Shown: one piece after another, positions 50,699 to 59,117 of the stretch
Position numbering within the stretch: position 1 is the first letter of the stretch
Layout of the letters: each line of letters opens with the position of its first letter
Assembly (NCBI RefSeq): GCF_014203355.1
Contig: NZ_JACHIR010000001.1
Coordinates: 3,288,038-3,352,037, forward strand
Direction of reading: 5' to 3'
Source: Kutzneria kofuensis
Lineage (GTDB): Bacteria; Actinomycetota; Actinomycetes; Mycobacteriales; Pseudonocardiaceae
Length of the DNA stretch: 64,000 nt
Notes under the pieces: model-generated
What the model was told of the DNA's origin: nothing
What the model saw: only the letters and a program-made list of their open reading frames with translations
The model's database searches: none
Made by a program: the position numbers and the translations under genes

Positions 50699-52258
50699 TC
50701 ATGACGCACCGTGCGCGACCTCGACCGGCACCGAGGCGTCGCCGTACAGCTGCTGGTACCACCAGAGCCGCGTCCCCGAGCGGCACAAGCACCGGCCCGT
50801 GCGGTCGGCCGGCACTCGGCGGACCAACCCGGGCGGCAGTCCACTGAGGTCGACATCCACCCGGCCGGTCAACACCGGTAGACCGTGAATCTGTTTCACA
50901 ACTTCCGCCGCTGCCAGCACTCCGGCGAACCAGGACACCTGCGGCGCGGCCACGGCAACCACCTCCTCACCGCCGGCCGAGGAGCCCATACGGACCTCGG
51001 CTTCGGCGTACGCCTGACGGACCAGGTCGTTGATCGTCCGGCCGACGAGCGCGTCGCGCCGATGTGCGGGCAGTTTGCCCGCCGCGATGGCCTGGTCGAC
51101 GTCCGCGGCGGTCAGCTGGGCTCCGTCCTGGAGCAGCGCGAGTACCCGCTGGACGGACAGACCGGTGGTCTCGGCGTAGACGCCCGCTTGGGTGGCCGGG
51201 GGCTGGGCGCTGACGAAGCCGCAGAACGGACACGCGAACCCGTCGCCGAACCCTTCCCGCTGGGCGTGCAGGGAGAGGCCGGACACGCCGAGGGACAACG
51301 TCGACCGGGCCAGCACGTCGGTTACCTCCAACCGGCCCGTAAGGGTGTCGACCGACGACAACACCAGCCCGTCGAAGCCCGGGTTTTCCCGGTTGACGAC
51401 CCAGTCGGCGACGCTCTTGGCGACCGGACGTGCGCTCAACCCGAGCTCAGTGAGTTTGGAGGCCATGTAGTCCGCCTTCGGCCCCGTCTCGATCCCGAGG
51501 AGCGCCGGATAGCGAAAAGGGTTTCGCGTCCTGTCGAAGATGTCGGAGTCGATTACCGTGATCTCCTCGAGAGCGCCCGCGCTCGACGTCCCGGTGAGCT
51601 GTGGCGCGAACACCGTCGCGAGCAGGGCGAGGCTGCTCGTGCCCACCGAGCCGACTCCCGCGACGGCCAGCTCCAGGCGATCCCGGGTCGGTGGGAGCAC
51701 AGGTATCTCCGACGCTGCGGTCAATTCGTAGTCGATCAAGTTGGTCACGTACGACGCGTCCACGGCAACGCCCGAGAACCCGAGGGGGCCGAGCACGCGG
51801 ATTAGGAGCTGGCTCACCGCCAGGCACGCCGCCGCGTGCACGCCGAGCGCGTGGGTCGTTACGACGCCCCAGGGCTGCGGAATCCGGCCGAGACGGACGG
51901 TGTAGTCGTCGCCACCCACGCCGAGGTCGCCGGCCTCCACCTGGATCCCGAAGGTCACCACGAGGGTCCGCTGCGGTGCGCGCGCAGGATGAGGACGTAC
52001 GTAGGCCAGCGCGGTCAGCAGGGCGGTGCTGTCGCTGGCGCCCCACCAGTTGGGTGCCAAGGCGACCGGATGCTCGAAGGCGACGTCACCGAACAGGCGT
52101 GCCGCCATGCCGGTGAACGCCGCCAGCGCGGTGGCGGCCCCGCCGGTCACGTTCGCCTCGGCGCGGATCACCACCCGCACGTCGTCCAGGGCGCGCAGGA
52201 GCTCGGCCGCGGCCGATTCGTCGGCGGTGCCGAGGAGCCTCAGGCGCGGATCAGTCAT
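50699..52258 (-). CDS. E1-like ThiF-family adenylyltransferase
   Basis: This 519-residue protein has an N-terminal domain of about 190 residues with no clear match, then a ThiF/E1 Rossmann fold: LAVAGVGSVGTSSLA (201-206 core), TVIDSDIFDRTRNPFRY (Asp and the NxxR element) and GPKADYMASKL with the conserved Lys. Cys pairs FACPFCGF (343/346) and GRCLC near the C terminus probably bind zinc. A typical E1 catalytic Cys is not obvious between the Rossmann core and the zinc site. E1 enzymes adenylate the C-terminal Gly of a ubiquitin-like protein. Its ATG overlaps the JAB gene stop as ATGA. Confidence 0.87.
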   Translation of the reverse strand: MTDPRLRLLGTADESAAAELLRALDDVRVVIRAEANVTGGAATALAAFTGMAARLFGDVAFEHPVALAPNWWGASDSTALLTALAYVRPHPARAPQRTLVVTFGIQVEAGDLGVGGDDYTVRLGRIPQPWGVVTTHALGVHAAACLAVSQLLIRVLGPLGFSGVAVDASYVTNLIDYELTAASEIPVLPPTRDRLELAVAGVGSVGTSSLALLATVFAPQLTGTSSAGALEEITVIDSDIFDRTRNPFRYPALLGIETGPKADYMASKLTELGLSARPVAKSVADWVVNRENPGFDGLVLSSVDTLTGRLEVTDVLARSTLSLGVSGLSLHAQREGFGDGFACPFCGFVSAQPPATQAGVYAETTGLSVQRVLALLQDGAQLTAADVDQAIAAGKLPAHRRDALVGRTINDLVRQAYAEAEVRMGSSAGGEEVVAVAAPQVSWFAGVLAAAEVVKQIHGLPVLTGRVDVDLSGLPPGLVRRVPADRTGRCLCRSGTRLWWYQQLYGDASVPVEVAHGAS

Positions 52259-52728
52259 CGGGCTTCCGCCTCCGGGTCCACACGGAGGCGAAGATCCCGT
52301 TCGCTGCCCGGGGGCAGGGAACGCCACCGATCGCCTTCGCGGCGCAGAACCGCACACGTGTCGAGGCCGAGGCGCAACCCGAGCCCGAAGAACGGAACGA
52401 CGATGGAAAGTGCGCCCTCGTGGGTCAAGACGGGGTTCGCGTCGTCGGCGGGTGAGTGGAATGCCTCTGCCGGGTGGGAGTGGATCCGGGCGACGTAGAG
52501 CTCTTCGGGTTCGAGGGCCAAGGCCAGTTCGATCTGCCCGGCCCGGGTGACCTCCACGGAGACGCCGCCGCCGGTGCCCCGCCACGGCCGCTGCTGCGGA
52601 ACGACGAGCGCCGCGCCGTTCGGGCCGCTTTTGATCATGGCGGTGCCCTCGTGACCGCGGGCCCCGCGATCTTCGAAGAACATCCGCGCGTCGGCCAGCA
52701 GTTGCGTCGGCAGAACCAGGGGGCTCAT
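52255..52728 (-). CDS. JAB/MPN (Mov34) metalloprotease, predicted deubiquitinase-like
   Basis: This 157-residue protein has a JAB/JAMM fold with a Glu in RGHEGTAMI (near 27) and the metal site ARIHSHPAEAFHSPADDAN (83-97), close to HxHx7SxxD but with one residue fewer between the His and Ser. In ubiquitin-like operons these enzymes process the precursor or remove the modifier from targets. The ATG overlaps the E2-like stop, and the stop overlaps the E1-like ATG, so the three are translated together. Confidence 0.85.
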   Translation of the reverse strand: MSPLVLPTQLLADARMFFEDRGARGHEGTAMIKSGPNGAALVVPQQRPWRGTGGGVSVEVTRAGQIELALALEPEELYVARIHSHPAEAFHSPADDANPVLTHEGALSIVVPFFGLGLRLGLDTCAVLRREGDRWRSLPPGSERDLRLRVDPEAEAR

Positions 52729-53141
52729 AGCCCCACCTTGGTCAGGAGGCGGTCCAGGAGGCTGTCCGCCCGGAGTGCGTATCGCACCGCGTCCCACCTT
52801 TCTCCGTAGTGGCTCTCGTGGGCGTAGTAGGCCCGGGTGCCGCTGACGCAGACCCAGGGCACGCCGAGGCTGCTGTGGATGCCGTGGGCGAACCCAGGGA
52901 TCCACTGGTCGAGCGGAAGCACGTCGCCCGCGTCGTCGACGAGGGCGACGTCGAACGGCTCCGCGTCATATTGAGAGCCGTCCAACCGCAACGTCCACAT
53001 GCCGCCGACGGGCGGCCGCAGCGTCATCAACAAGCTGGAACCCTCACGGCGGAGGTCTCCTGCGCGAGGGCCCAGCCGTGCCCGCGCCTGCTCGACCTCG
53101 ATGTCGAGCAGGTCGGCCAGCACCCGCGGGTGCAAGGCCAT
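52725..53141 (-). CDS. E2-like ubiquitin-conjugation protein (Prok-E2 type)
   Basis: This 138-residue protein contains HGIHSSLGVPWVCVSGTRAY followed by YAHESHYGERWD near its C terminus. The single Cys (C98), with flanking His and Trp residues, resembles bacterial E2-like families found between ubiquitin-like and E1 genes. The N-terminal half is beta-rich (LLMTLRPPVGGMWTLRLDG). It would carry the activated modifier as a thioester on C98. The family assignment rests partly on context. Its ATG overlaps the ubiquitin-like stop by one base. Confidence 0.75.
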   Translation of the reverse strand: MALHPRVLADLLDIEVEQARARLGPRAGDLRREGSSLLMTLRPPVGGMWTLRLDGSQYDAEPFDVALVDDAGDVLPLDQWIPGFAHGIHSSLGVPWVCVSGTRAYYAHESHYGERWDAVRYALRADSLLDRLLTKVGL

Positions 53142-53464
53142 CAGCCGTCGACCTGCGGCTTGCGGTTGATCAGCACGAGCACGTCGTCCTCACGCACGCC
53201 CGCGTGCCGGAGGGTCGATGTGGGGTCGAGCTCGCCTTCGCCGCCGCGGGGCAGGGTCAGGGCATACTCGCCGTCGACGAGCTCGCCCTTGTTGATGAAG
53301 TACTTCACCGCCTTGCGGGTCAGATCCGCGACCTTGTCGTCCGGCTTGACCGTCTCCCGTACCTGGTGGCCCGCCAGCGTCCGGACGGTCACGTGAAACG
53401 GGTGGCCGCCGCCGTGGCCAGCCTGCTCGTCGTTCGGTCCCTGCGGGACATTGGTGGTCGGCAT
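53141..53464 (-). CDS. Ubiquitin-like beta-grasp modifier protein
   Basis: This 107-residue protein has a disordered Gly/His-rich N terminus of about 22 residues and a beta-grasp domain: FHVTVRTLAGHQVRETVKPD, DLTRKAVKYFINKG, YALTLPRGGEGELDP, and a final strand DDVLVLINRKPQVDG. It ends in a single exposed Gly, the residue an E1 would adenylate, with no GG and no residues to trim. The start has a strong GAGGAGGAG ribosome binding site, fitting a modifier made in quantity. It is the first gene of the leftward operon; the promoter is not clear. Confidence 0.82.
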   Translation of the reverse strand: MPTTNVPQGPNDEQAGHGGGHPFHVTVRTLAGHQVRETVKPDDKVADLTRKAVKYFINKGELVDGEYALTLPRGGEGELDPTSTLRHAGVREDDVLVLINRKPQVDG

Positions 53465-53908
53465 CGTTCTCCTCCTCGGTTTCGTTGCCGTGTACCGAGT
53501 AGACGATCGAGCTCACCAGAATGAAAATGTCCAGGTCAACGACGCTGTGCTGTCTAGGTTGGAGAGTGCTGAGTGAGCGATGGCCGCCGCAGGCAACTGC
53601 TCGACTCGTCCGGCTAGCGGACTGAGCCCGGCACAACTGCTGGCCCGCATGCACGAGCCGTGGGTAGTGTCACGCGCTGGAACGCCGCACGGGCGATGCC
53701 AGCCCGCCGACTGCGACGTCGGTGACCTGCCAGCGCTCGTGCCCGTTGATGGTGTTCGCTGCAAGGGCTGCCGTCGGCGTTCTCGGTGGGCTGGTCGGCT
53801 TCGCCGCGCACTCAACCTCAGCGTTGGGCAAGGCACCCTACAATATGACATTCCAACGGTATATAACGAAACCGACTCAATCCGGCATCGCATGTCCAAA
53901 ATACGTCG
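53465..53908. other. Intergenic region between the ubiquitin-like operon and HTH copy B
   Basis: These 444 bp separate divergent genes and should hold both promoters. TTGACC occurs on the minus strand at 53534-53539, but no convincing -10 element follows at the right spacing. The part nearest the HTH gene (53840-53900) is AT-rich. No gene is supportable. Confidence 0.5.
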
Positions 53909-54367
53909 GTGGAGGTTAGGGGACCTTACTCGAACATAAAAGACCAGGTCAGGGCCCTGGAAGAGCTACGCGAGAAGCTTCCCAGCCTCGATATCCCCGA
54001 GCCGACCTTGATCAAGCGCGACCGACCTCGCCGGGCCCGGCAACTCCGTGCCGATCAAGTCGAGCAGTTGATCGCTGACTACCGGTCCGGCGCGACGGTG
54101 TACGAACTCGGTGACCGGTTCGGCATCGAGCGGCGGACGGTCAGCAACATCCTCCACCGGCACGGCGTGCCGATGCGCCGCCGCGGCCTCTCCCCCGAGC
54201 AGGTCGACGACGCCATCCACCTCTACAACCTCGGCTGGTCACTGGCGCGAGTCGGCGACCACCTGGGCGTCAACCACACGACAGTGCTGAACAAGCTCCG
54301 TGAACGTGGCATCCCCACGCGAGACTCCCACGGGCGTCCGCGAGTCGAAGCCGGTGGTGCTCGATGA
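53909..54367 (+). CDS. Double helix-turn-helix DNA-binding protein (copy B)
   Basis: This 152-residue protein is the same length as copy A (35594-36052), with about 91 percent identity by eye. The HTH units read [20 protein letters not shown] and [20 protein letters not shown]. Similarity between the loci starts at the GTG and stops immediately upstream, where the sequences are unrelated. Its stop overlaps the DUF2637 start as ATGA. Both copies point the same way, so they form a direct repeat around the 37254-53464 interval. Confidence 0.8.
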   Translation: MEVRGPYSNIKDQVRALEELREKLPSLDIPEPTLIKRDRPRRARQLRADQVEQLIADYRSGATVYELGDRFGIERRTVSNILHRHGVPMRRRGLSPEQVDDAIHLYNLGWSLARVGDHLGVNHTTVLNKLRERGIPTRDSHGRPRVEAGGAR

Positions 54368-55164
54368 CCAGGCGTTCAACTGTGTCGACGCGTTCAGGTT
54401 CGGACGGGGCTTCTGTGATTCAGGCTGTCACCGTGATCATGGGCGTCGTCGTTGGCCTCACTTTTCTGTTCGGCTTCGGCAACGTCCTCAATCTCGCGCT
54501 CCGGCTCGGCGTGCCCGCCTGGGTCGCGCCGCTGGTGGCTCCAGCGGTTGACCTTTCGATCCTCGGTCTTCTGCTCGGCACGCGGCACTTGGCTCTCACC
54601 GGTGCGTCCCCGGAGGTCCTACGGCCGGCTCGCCGGCTGCTGATCTTCGCAAGCGTGGTCACGCTCGCGCTGAACGTGGCGGAGCCTCTCGTTGCGGGCG
54701 AGTTCGGTAAGGCAGCGTTCGATGCGGTAGGGCCACTTCTTCTGATCGGATGGTCGGAAGTCGGCCCCGGCCTGTTGCAAGCGATCGGCGCCACGAGTCG
54801 TACACCGGTCGCACGCGACATCGAGCAGCCGGAGCCAACTGTCGATACGAACTCGGATGACGGTGTGCCGGAGGCTCAGGTCCAACTTGACGACGATGTC
54901 CCGCAACAAGGTGGCGAGCAGGCAGTCGTCAAGCGCACGCCGGAGGCACTTTTGGCTCAGGCGCGGCGAGAAGACGCGGCCCACCGTGCCACTCATCAGA
55001 AGCCGATCTCGGCGGACACCCTCCGTGTACGGCTCGGGATTGGCGCGACTCGGGCGCGACGGCTCGTCAAGGCCATCCGAGAGGAGTACCAGGTTCAACG
55101 CGATCAGATTGAAGTGGATGCAACGAGTGAGGAGCAGCGTGCCTCAGCGAGTCTGGCGGCGTGA
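54364..55164 (+). CDS. DUF2637 membrane protein with C-terminal DNA-binding-like segment (copy B)
   Basis: This 266-residue paralogue of 36049-36954 has the same four-helix membrane half ([20 protein letters not shown], then ...[20 protein letters not shown]). Its linker is shorter and different, and the end is a conserved [20 protein letters not shown] segment. The membrane halves are nearly identical, while the linkers share little, so the copies have diverged by more than point mutation. The following 358 bp (55165-55522) show no gene I can support. Confidence 0.8.
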   Translation: MTRRSTVSTRSGSDGASVIQAVTVIMGVVVGLTFLFGFGNVLNLALRLGVPAWVAPLVAPAVDLSILGLLLGTRHLALTGASPEVLRPARRLLIFASVVTLALNVAEPLVAGEFGKAAFDAVGPLLLIGWSEVGPGLLQAIGATSRTPVARDIEQPEPTVDTNSDDGVPEAQVQLDDDVPQQGGEQAVVKRTPEALLAQARREDAAHRATHQKPISADTLRVRLGIGATRARRLVKAIREEYQVQRDQIEVDATSEEQRASASLAA

Positions 55165-55522
55165 GGAGGGCAGCGAGCGCGTCGGGTTGCCCGCCGCCCC
55201 GCCTCAGTCGCCTGGACAAACCATCGGCCGAGGCGACGAGGGCCAGGGGAAGGAGATGGTCATCGTCGCAGCGGAGGGCGGCGAGTAGGGCATCGGCATC
55301 TGAGGCCGCTGGGGAGCGAACGGCGGTGCACGGGCCTCCCGACGAACCGATCACGACATTTCGGACACAGCTGGGGCCAACCAGATCCAGCGCGGTACGC
55401 CCACGGTCGGCGGACGGTGTGGTGGGCACAACCAGGGACGGTAGCCACGAACGCCGTGACACGAACGGGCGATACCACCCGGAACAGTCAATTCGGACAG
55501 CGGCTAGTCCTGCTGGCCATGG

Positions 55523-57064
55523 TCACAAGAAGGGTGATCGACGAACACGCCGGCCCCGTGCGAGCAGGCGCATCTGGATCGCGGACGGGAGCTTGTCAGC
55601 CAGGGTGCCGGCCCATCGAGGCCACCGCCGTGCAGCGGCGTAGTCCTGCCAGCTCACGCGTATCGCGGCTCGGGCATGGTCGGCGGCAGGGACCGCGGCA
55701 CTGTGGGTGGTGTCGGGTAGGTAGCGTCCCCTGACCGGGCAGTGCTGCACTTCGGCGGCGCGCAGGGCGCAGAGGCGGTGCTGGCCATTGGTCAGCATCT
55801 GGTCGCGGTCGTCCCATTCGATCGGATCGATCAGCAAGGTCTGCAGCCACTGCTTGTCTTCGGCCGAGAGCAGGACGTAGTCCGGGTGCCGCTGTGGCTG
55901 AGGGTCCTGCCCGTTGGCGGTGTCAAGGATTTCGGTAAGGATGCGGACCAAGCGCGGCCAATCGGGCTGATGGTACGAGCAGGAAGACATCGTCTCGCGG
56001 CCTTCCGCCGACAGGAAAGCTGCGGCGTGGGCGGTCTGCTCGTCGGCCACGACTGCCTTGTAGGTGTCGGCGATGCGGCCCATCCGGCAGTTGGACTGGC
56101 CATGTGGCCAGGGCAAAGCCGATAACGGCACGGTGCGCAGCCCGTACCGGGACTCCAGCGCCAGCCGGCGCTGAAAGGGGTCGCTGAACCGGCTCGGATA
56201 CCAGCCGGCCTCGTCGGCCTGCGGTCGGCACGCCGCGTCGATCGCCTCGGCGGCCTGTCGCTCGGCGTCGGTGGGCGCGTGGCTGTCGATGAACACCATC
56301 GACGGCTGGCCCGACCACCGGTTGCGGGCCTCCCAGGCGGCTCGCTCCGGATTGGGCACTGCCTGGACCTCGACCGTGTCCTCGCCGCGCAGCATCAACA
56401 CGCCGGGCAGCCCGTACACGCTGGCCACGACAACGGTGCCACCCCAGACCAAATCGACGAACAGCTGCTGCGTCAACTCGGGATTGAGTAAGCGCAGGTG
56501 CTCTACTCGGGCGAAGCCCTCGTCGACATCCTGGTCACACTCAGGCCAGCGATCGCGATGGATCCGCAGATAGTCCCCCACGAGCAAAGCCGCGGCGGAC
56601 TTGGTGAACCCGGTCGCCCGATACGGCGCACGGGGCGGCCAGTCTGCGTCCGCCCAGGTGACCTGTCCGGTCCACGGTATGGGTTCACGGCGCCACCGGT
56701 AGGGCTCGTGGCCCGCGGCCACGGCGCCCCGCAGGAGGACCTTCCCGGCGGGCGGCCACCACGGGTGCGCTTCATCGTGGCGAACACGGCCGGGATTGGC
56801 GTGATCGAGAACGTGCACGTCACCACCGCGCAGCACCAGCGGACCAGGAGTGCCGTGACACCACACCACCGGCACCGGGCCAAAGTCGACGGACTCGCGC
56901 GTGAAGATCTCCCGCGCAAGGTCTTCGGCGAGATGCTCAATCCGTTCAATACGGGCGAAGCCCTCGTCCGCGCCCCGGCCCGACACCGCCGGACGATCAG
57001 TAGTGACACGAAGGTAGTCGCCGATCAGCAAGTTGAACGAGTTTTGCGGCCCCTTCGGCACCAC
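55523..57064 (-). CDS. ParB-like protein with duplicated N-terminal module
   Basis: This 513-residue protein is not recognised as a named family. Two related N-terminal modules occur: LLIGDYLRVTTDRP with DEGFARIERIEHL (about 12-50), and LLVGDYLRIHRDRWPE with DEGFARVEHLRLL (about 160-200). The C-terminal part has DRDQMLTNGQHRLCALRAA, resembling the GxxR box of ParB/sulfiredoxin domains that can have nucleotidase or nuclease activity. The GTG at 57064 follows GAGAGGG. It lies between the second element-like pair and the Qatuor operon, and defence or element maintenance is a guess from context. Confidence 0.6.
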   Translation of the reverse strand: MVPKGPQNSFNLLIGDYLRVTTDRPAVSGRGADEGFARIERIEHLAEDLAREIFTRESVDFGPVPVVWCHGTPGPLVLRGGDVHVLDHANPGRVRHDEAHPWWPPAGKVLLRGAVAAGHEPYRWRREPIPWTGQVTWADADWPPRAPYRATGFTKSAAALLVGDYLRIHRDRWPECDQDVDEGFARVEHLRLLNPELTQQLFVDLVWGGTVVVASVYGLPGVLMLRGEDTVEVQAVPNPERAAWEARNRWSGQPSMVFIDSHAPTDAERQAAEAIDAACRPQADEAGWYPSRFSDPFQRRLALESRYGLRTVPLSALPWPHGQSNCRMGRIADTYKAVVADEQTAHAAAFLSAEGRETMSSCSYHQPDWPRLVRILTEILDTANGQDPQPQRHPDYVLLSAEDKQWLQTLLIDPIEWDDRDQMLTNGQHRLCALRAAEVQHCPVRGRYLPDTTHSAAVPAADHARAAIRVSWQDYAAARRWPRWAGTLADKLPSAIQMRLLARGRRVRRSPFL

Positions 57065-57203
57065 TGCAGCCCTCTCCCTTCAGCCACCCACACTGGCCGA
57101 CACAAGCCTCGTTCCGCCGAGTGAAGCGGCAGCCAGCTCTCACCTGTTTACCGTGGGACGGACGTTCGGGCTCGGTGCGACACGAGGCTGTGGAGCTGCA
57201 ATG

Positions 57204-58358
57204 TCAGGCGGAGTAGCGCTCGGCTAGCCGGTCGAAGAACGCGGCAAGCCGCTTCTCCGTGGCCGGGCCCTCGGCGAGCTCGGCGCCGCCGAAGCGGTAG
57301 ACCTCATAGCCGCGAAGCCGCAAGTCGCGGTCCTCGGTGACCATCTCGGCGTACCGCTGTGGGTCGGCGCGCCCGGACTCGTCGGCGTAGTGCTGCCGGC
57401 CGTCGCACTCGATCACGATGCGGATTCGCTGTGGCAGGAGCAGTAGGAAGTCCATGCGCTGGCGGGGCAAGGGCGCATCACCGAGAACGTGATGTGCTCG
57501 GGTGTACGGGTCGTAGTGGAGGTACACCTGCGGGAGCAGGGCCGGGATGTCATCGCCAAGCCGGACGTAGCGCTCAGCGTATGTGCGCAGGATCCGCCGT
57601 TCCGCGTCATTGCCTCCCAGTGAGCGGTCGAGCCGCCGGTACAAGCCACGCGAGACTTCGCGCGCAGGTGCCGCCGTCAGTCCTTCGCGCTCGGCCCACC
57701 AGCTGGTCAGGTCGGCCCAGGTGAGGCCGTGCGCCGCCAGCGGCCGGTCGTAGATGAGGCAGAACTGTTCGTTCTTGACCACCTGGACGTCGTTGTTGAG
57801 TGCATCGGTGAACACGATCTCCGGTTTGGGGCCGTCCGCGGCGAAGATCAGGTTCTTCATGGAGCCGGGCACACCGGTGCCGATCCTGCGGCCGGCGAAG
57901 ACGGGCGCACCGCTGATGGCGTCGACCTGGACGATCTCGTAGCCGTCGTGAACCAGTGTCTGGTTGAGGAAGTTGTGCAGCTGCTCGACTTCGGTGAGGT
58001 TCGTCCGGACCGTTGGGTGGAGCATCTCCGCCAGGAAGCGCAGGAGCGCGTCATCGTTGTCGGCCAAGCCGAACCGCTCGTCGTTGAAGATCCAGTCGTC
58101 GGGCCAGTCCAGGTTGGCCATGCAGTGCTGGATGATGTCCTCGCGCGCTGTGGGGAACTGCGTGGACCTGGAATCTGTGGTGGGCAGCGTGTCGAGGTCG
58201 TAGAGGCGCACGAGGAACTCGACTTCGTTGAGCACGCCGAACCAGGCCGTGGTGGCGAGACCCTCGATGAGGCGCCGCCGGGTGACATCGGTGATGCGGC
58301 TCGCCGGTGCGATGGGTGCCTCCTGGGAGTCGGCTGCAGGCGGTGAAGAGGTCGTCAA
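57204..58358 (-). CDS. AbiJ-NTD3 domain fused to a DUF559/Vsr-like endonuclease
   Basis: This 384-residue protein has an N-terminal AbiJ-NTD3-like region (WFGVLNEVEFLVRLYDLDTL, then DWIFNDERFGLADNDDALLR), a domain of abortive-infection proteins. The C-terminal nuclease has PRQRMDFLLLL, RIVIECDGRQHYAD and LRLRGYEVYRFGG, the D...ExD-x3-H pattern of Vsr/DUF559 enzymes. The TTG at 58358 starts immediately after the qatD stop, so it is probably the fifth gene of the Qatuor transcript; no ribosome binding site is visible and a later start is possible. Confidence 0.8.
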   Translation of the reverse strand: MTTSSPPAADSQEAPIAPASRITDVTRRRLIEGLATTAWFGVLNEVEFLVRLYDLDTLPTTDSRSTQFPTAREDIIQHCMANLDWPDDWIFNDERFGLADNDDALLRFLAEMLHPTVRTNLTEVEQLHNFLNQTLVHDGYEIVQVDAISGAPVFAGRRIGTGVPGSMKNLIFAADGPKPEIVFTDALNNDVQVVKNEQFCLIYDRPLAAHGLTWADLTSWWAEREGLTAAPAREVSRGLYRRLDRSLGGNDAERRILRTYAERYVRLGDDIPALLPQVYLHYDPYTRAHHVLGDAPLPRQRMDFLLLLPQRIRIVIECDGRQHYADESGRADPQRYAEMVTEDRDLRLRGYEVYRFGGAELAEGPATEKRLAAFFDRLAERYSA

Positions 58359-59117
58359 TCAGGCTGGCGGCGGCTCACCGGCGGTGCAGCGAAGTCGCTG
58401 TTCGTTCTGGGCAATCGCCTTTCTCGCTTCATCGGTCGACATACCCCAGAGCCGTGCCAGGTGATCAAGTGTTCCGAGGACATCGGAAGGAACGGCTGGG
58501 CGACTCCCGGAGCGGGCAAAGGGGCCATCGGTTTCTAGTAGTACCCGTTGCGGCGGAAGCCGTTGGAGCAGCGGAACAGCTTTCTTCGACCGGATCATGG
58601 CCGGGTTGATCGAGAACCAGAGTCCTGCGGCAAGTGCGTCGTCTACGGCCGACAGCGGCCCGGTGTACCAGTGCAGGATTGCCGGCACGTGCGCTTGCGC
58701 AAGTCGGGTGATGGTCTCCGGCTCGGCGCCCCGGCTGTGGACGGTGACGGGGCGGGTTCGTAGCTGGGGGTCGGCCAGGATTGCCTCGAATACGCGGATT
58801 TGCTGCTTGCGCGTTGCCGCTCCGGTTCGAGAGAAGTCGAGCCCGATCTCGCCGATCCACTTCGCCTGTGGCAAGAGCCGGAGAAATCGAGCGAGATCGT
58901 TTGGGGATGCACCCCCTGCGCGAAGTGGGTGGAAGCCCAGCGCGACGTCGACACCATTGCGTCGGCCCAGGCGGGTACGCAGGAGGCGGTACTTGCCGGG
59001 GTCTTCGGTCACGGCGATCACGTGAACTCCGGCGGCGTGGGCGCTATCCAGGATCTCGATCGGGTTATCGTAGGCATCGATGTGACAGTGGGTGTCGGTT
59101 AGCGCTGGCGTAGTCAC
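58359..59117 (-). CDS. qatD: Qatuor system TatD-family nuclease QatD
   Basis: This 252-residue TatD-like metal-dependent hydrolase has TDTHCHIDAY (HxH), GEIGLDF, TVHSRGAEPE, ILHWYTGP and LLETDGPF, so the metal site is complete. QatD is the putative DNase of Qatuor, an anti-phage system named for its four genes. It is shorter and more divergent than the housekeeping TatD at 2096-2920. The GTG at 59117 overlaps the qatC stop as GTGA, in the order qatA, qatB, qatC, qatD expected for the system. Confidence 0.88.
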   Translation of the reverse strand: MTTPALTDTHCHIDAYDNPIEILDSAHAAGVHVIAVTEDPGKYRLLRTRLGRRNGVDVALGFHPLRAGGASPNDLARFLRLLPQAKWIGEIGLDFSRTGAATRKQQIRVFEAILADPQLRTRPVTVHSRGAEPETITRLAQAHVPAILHWYTGPLSAVDDALAAGLWFSINPAMIRSKKAVPLLQRLPPQRVLLETDGPFARSGSRPAVPSDVLGTLDHLARLWGMSTDEARKAIAQNEQRLRCTAGEPPPA

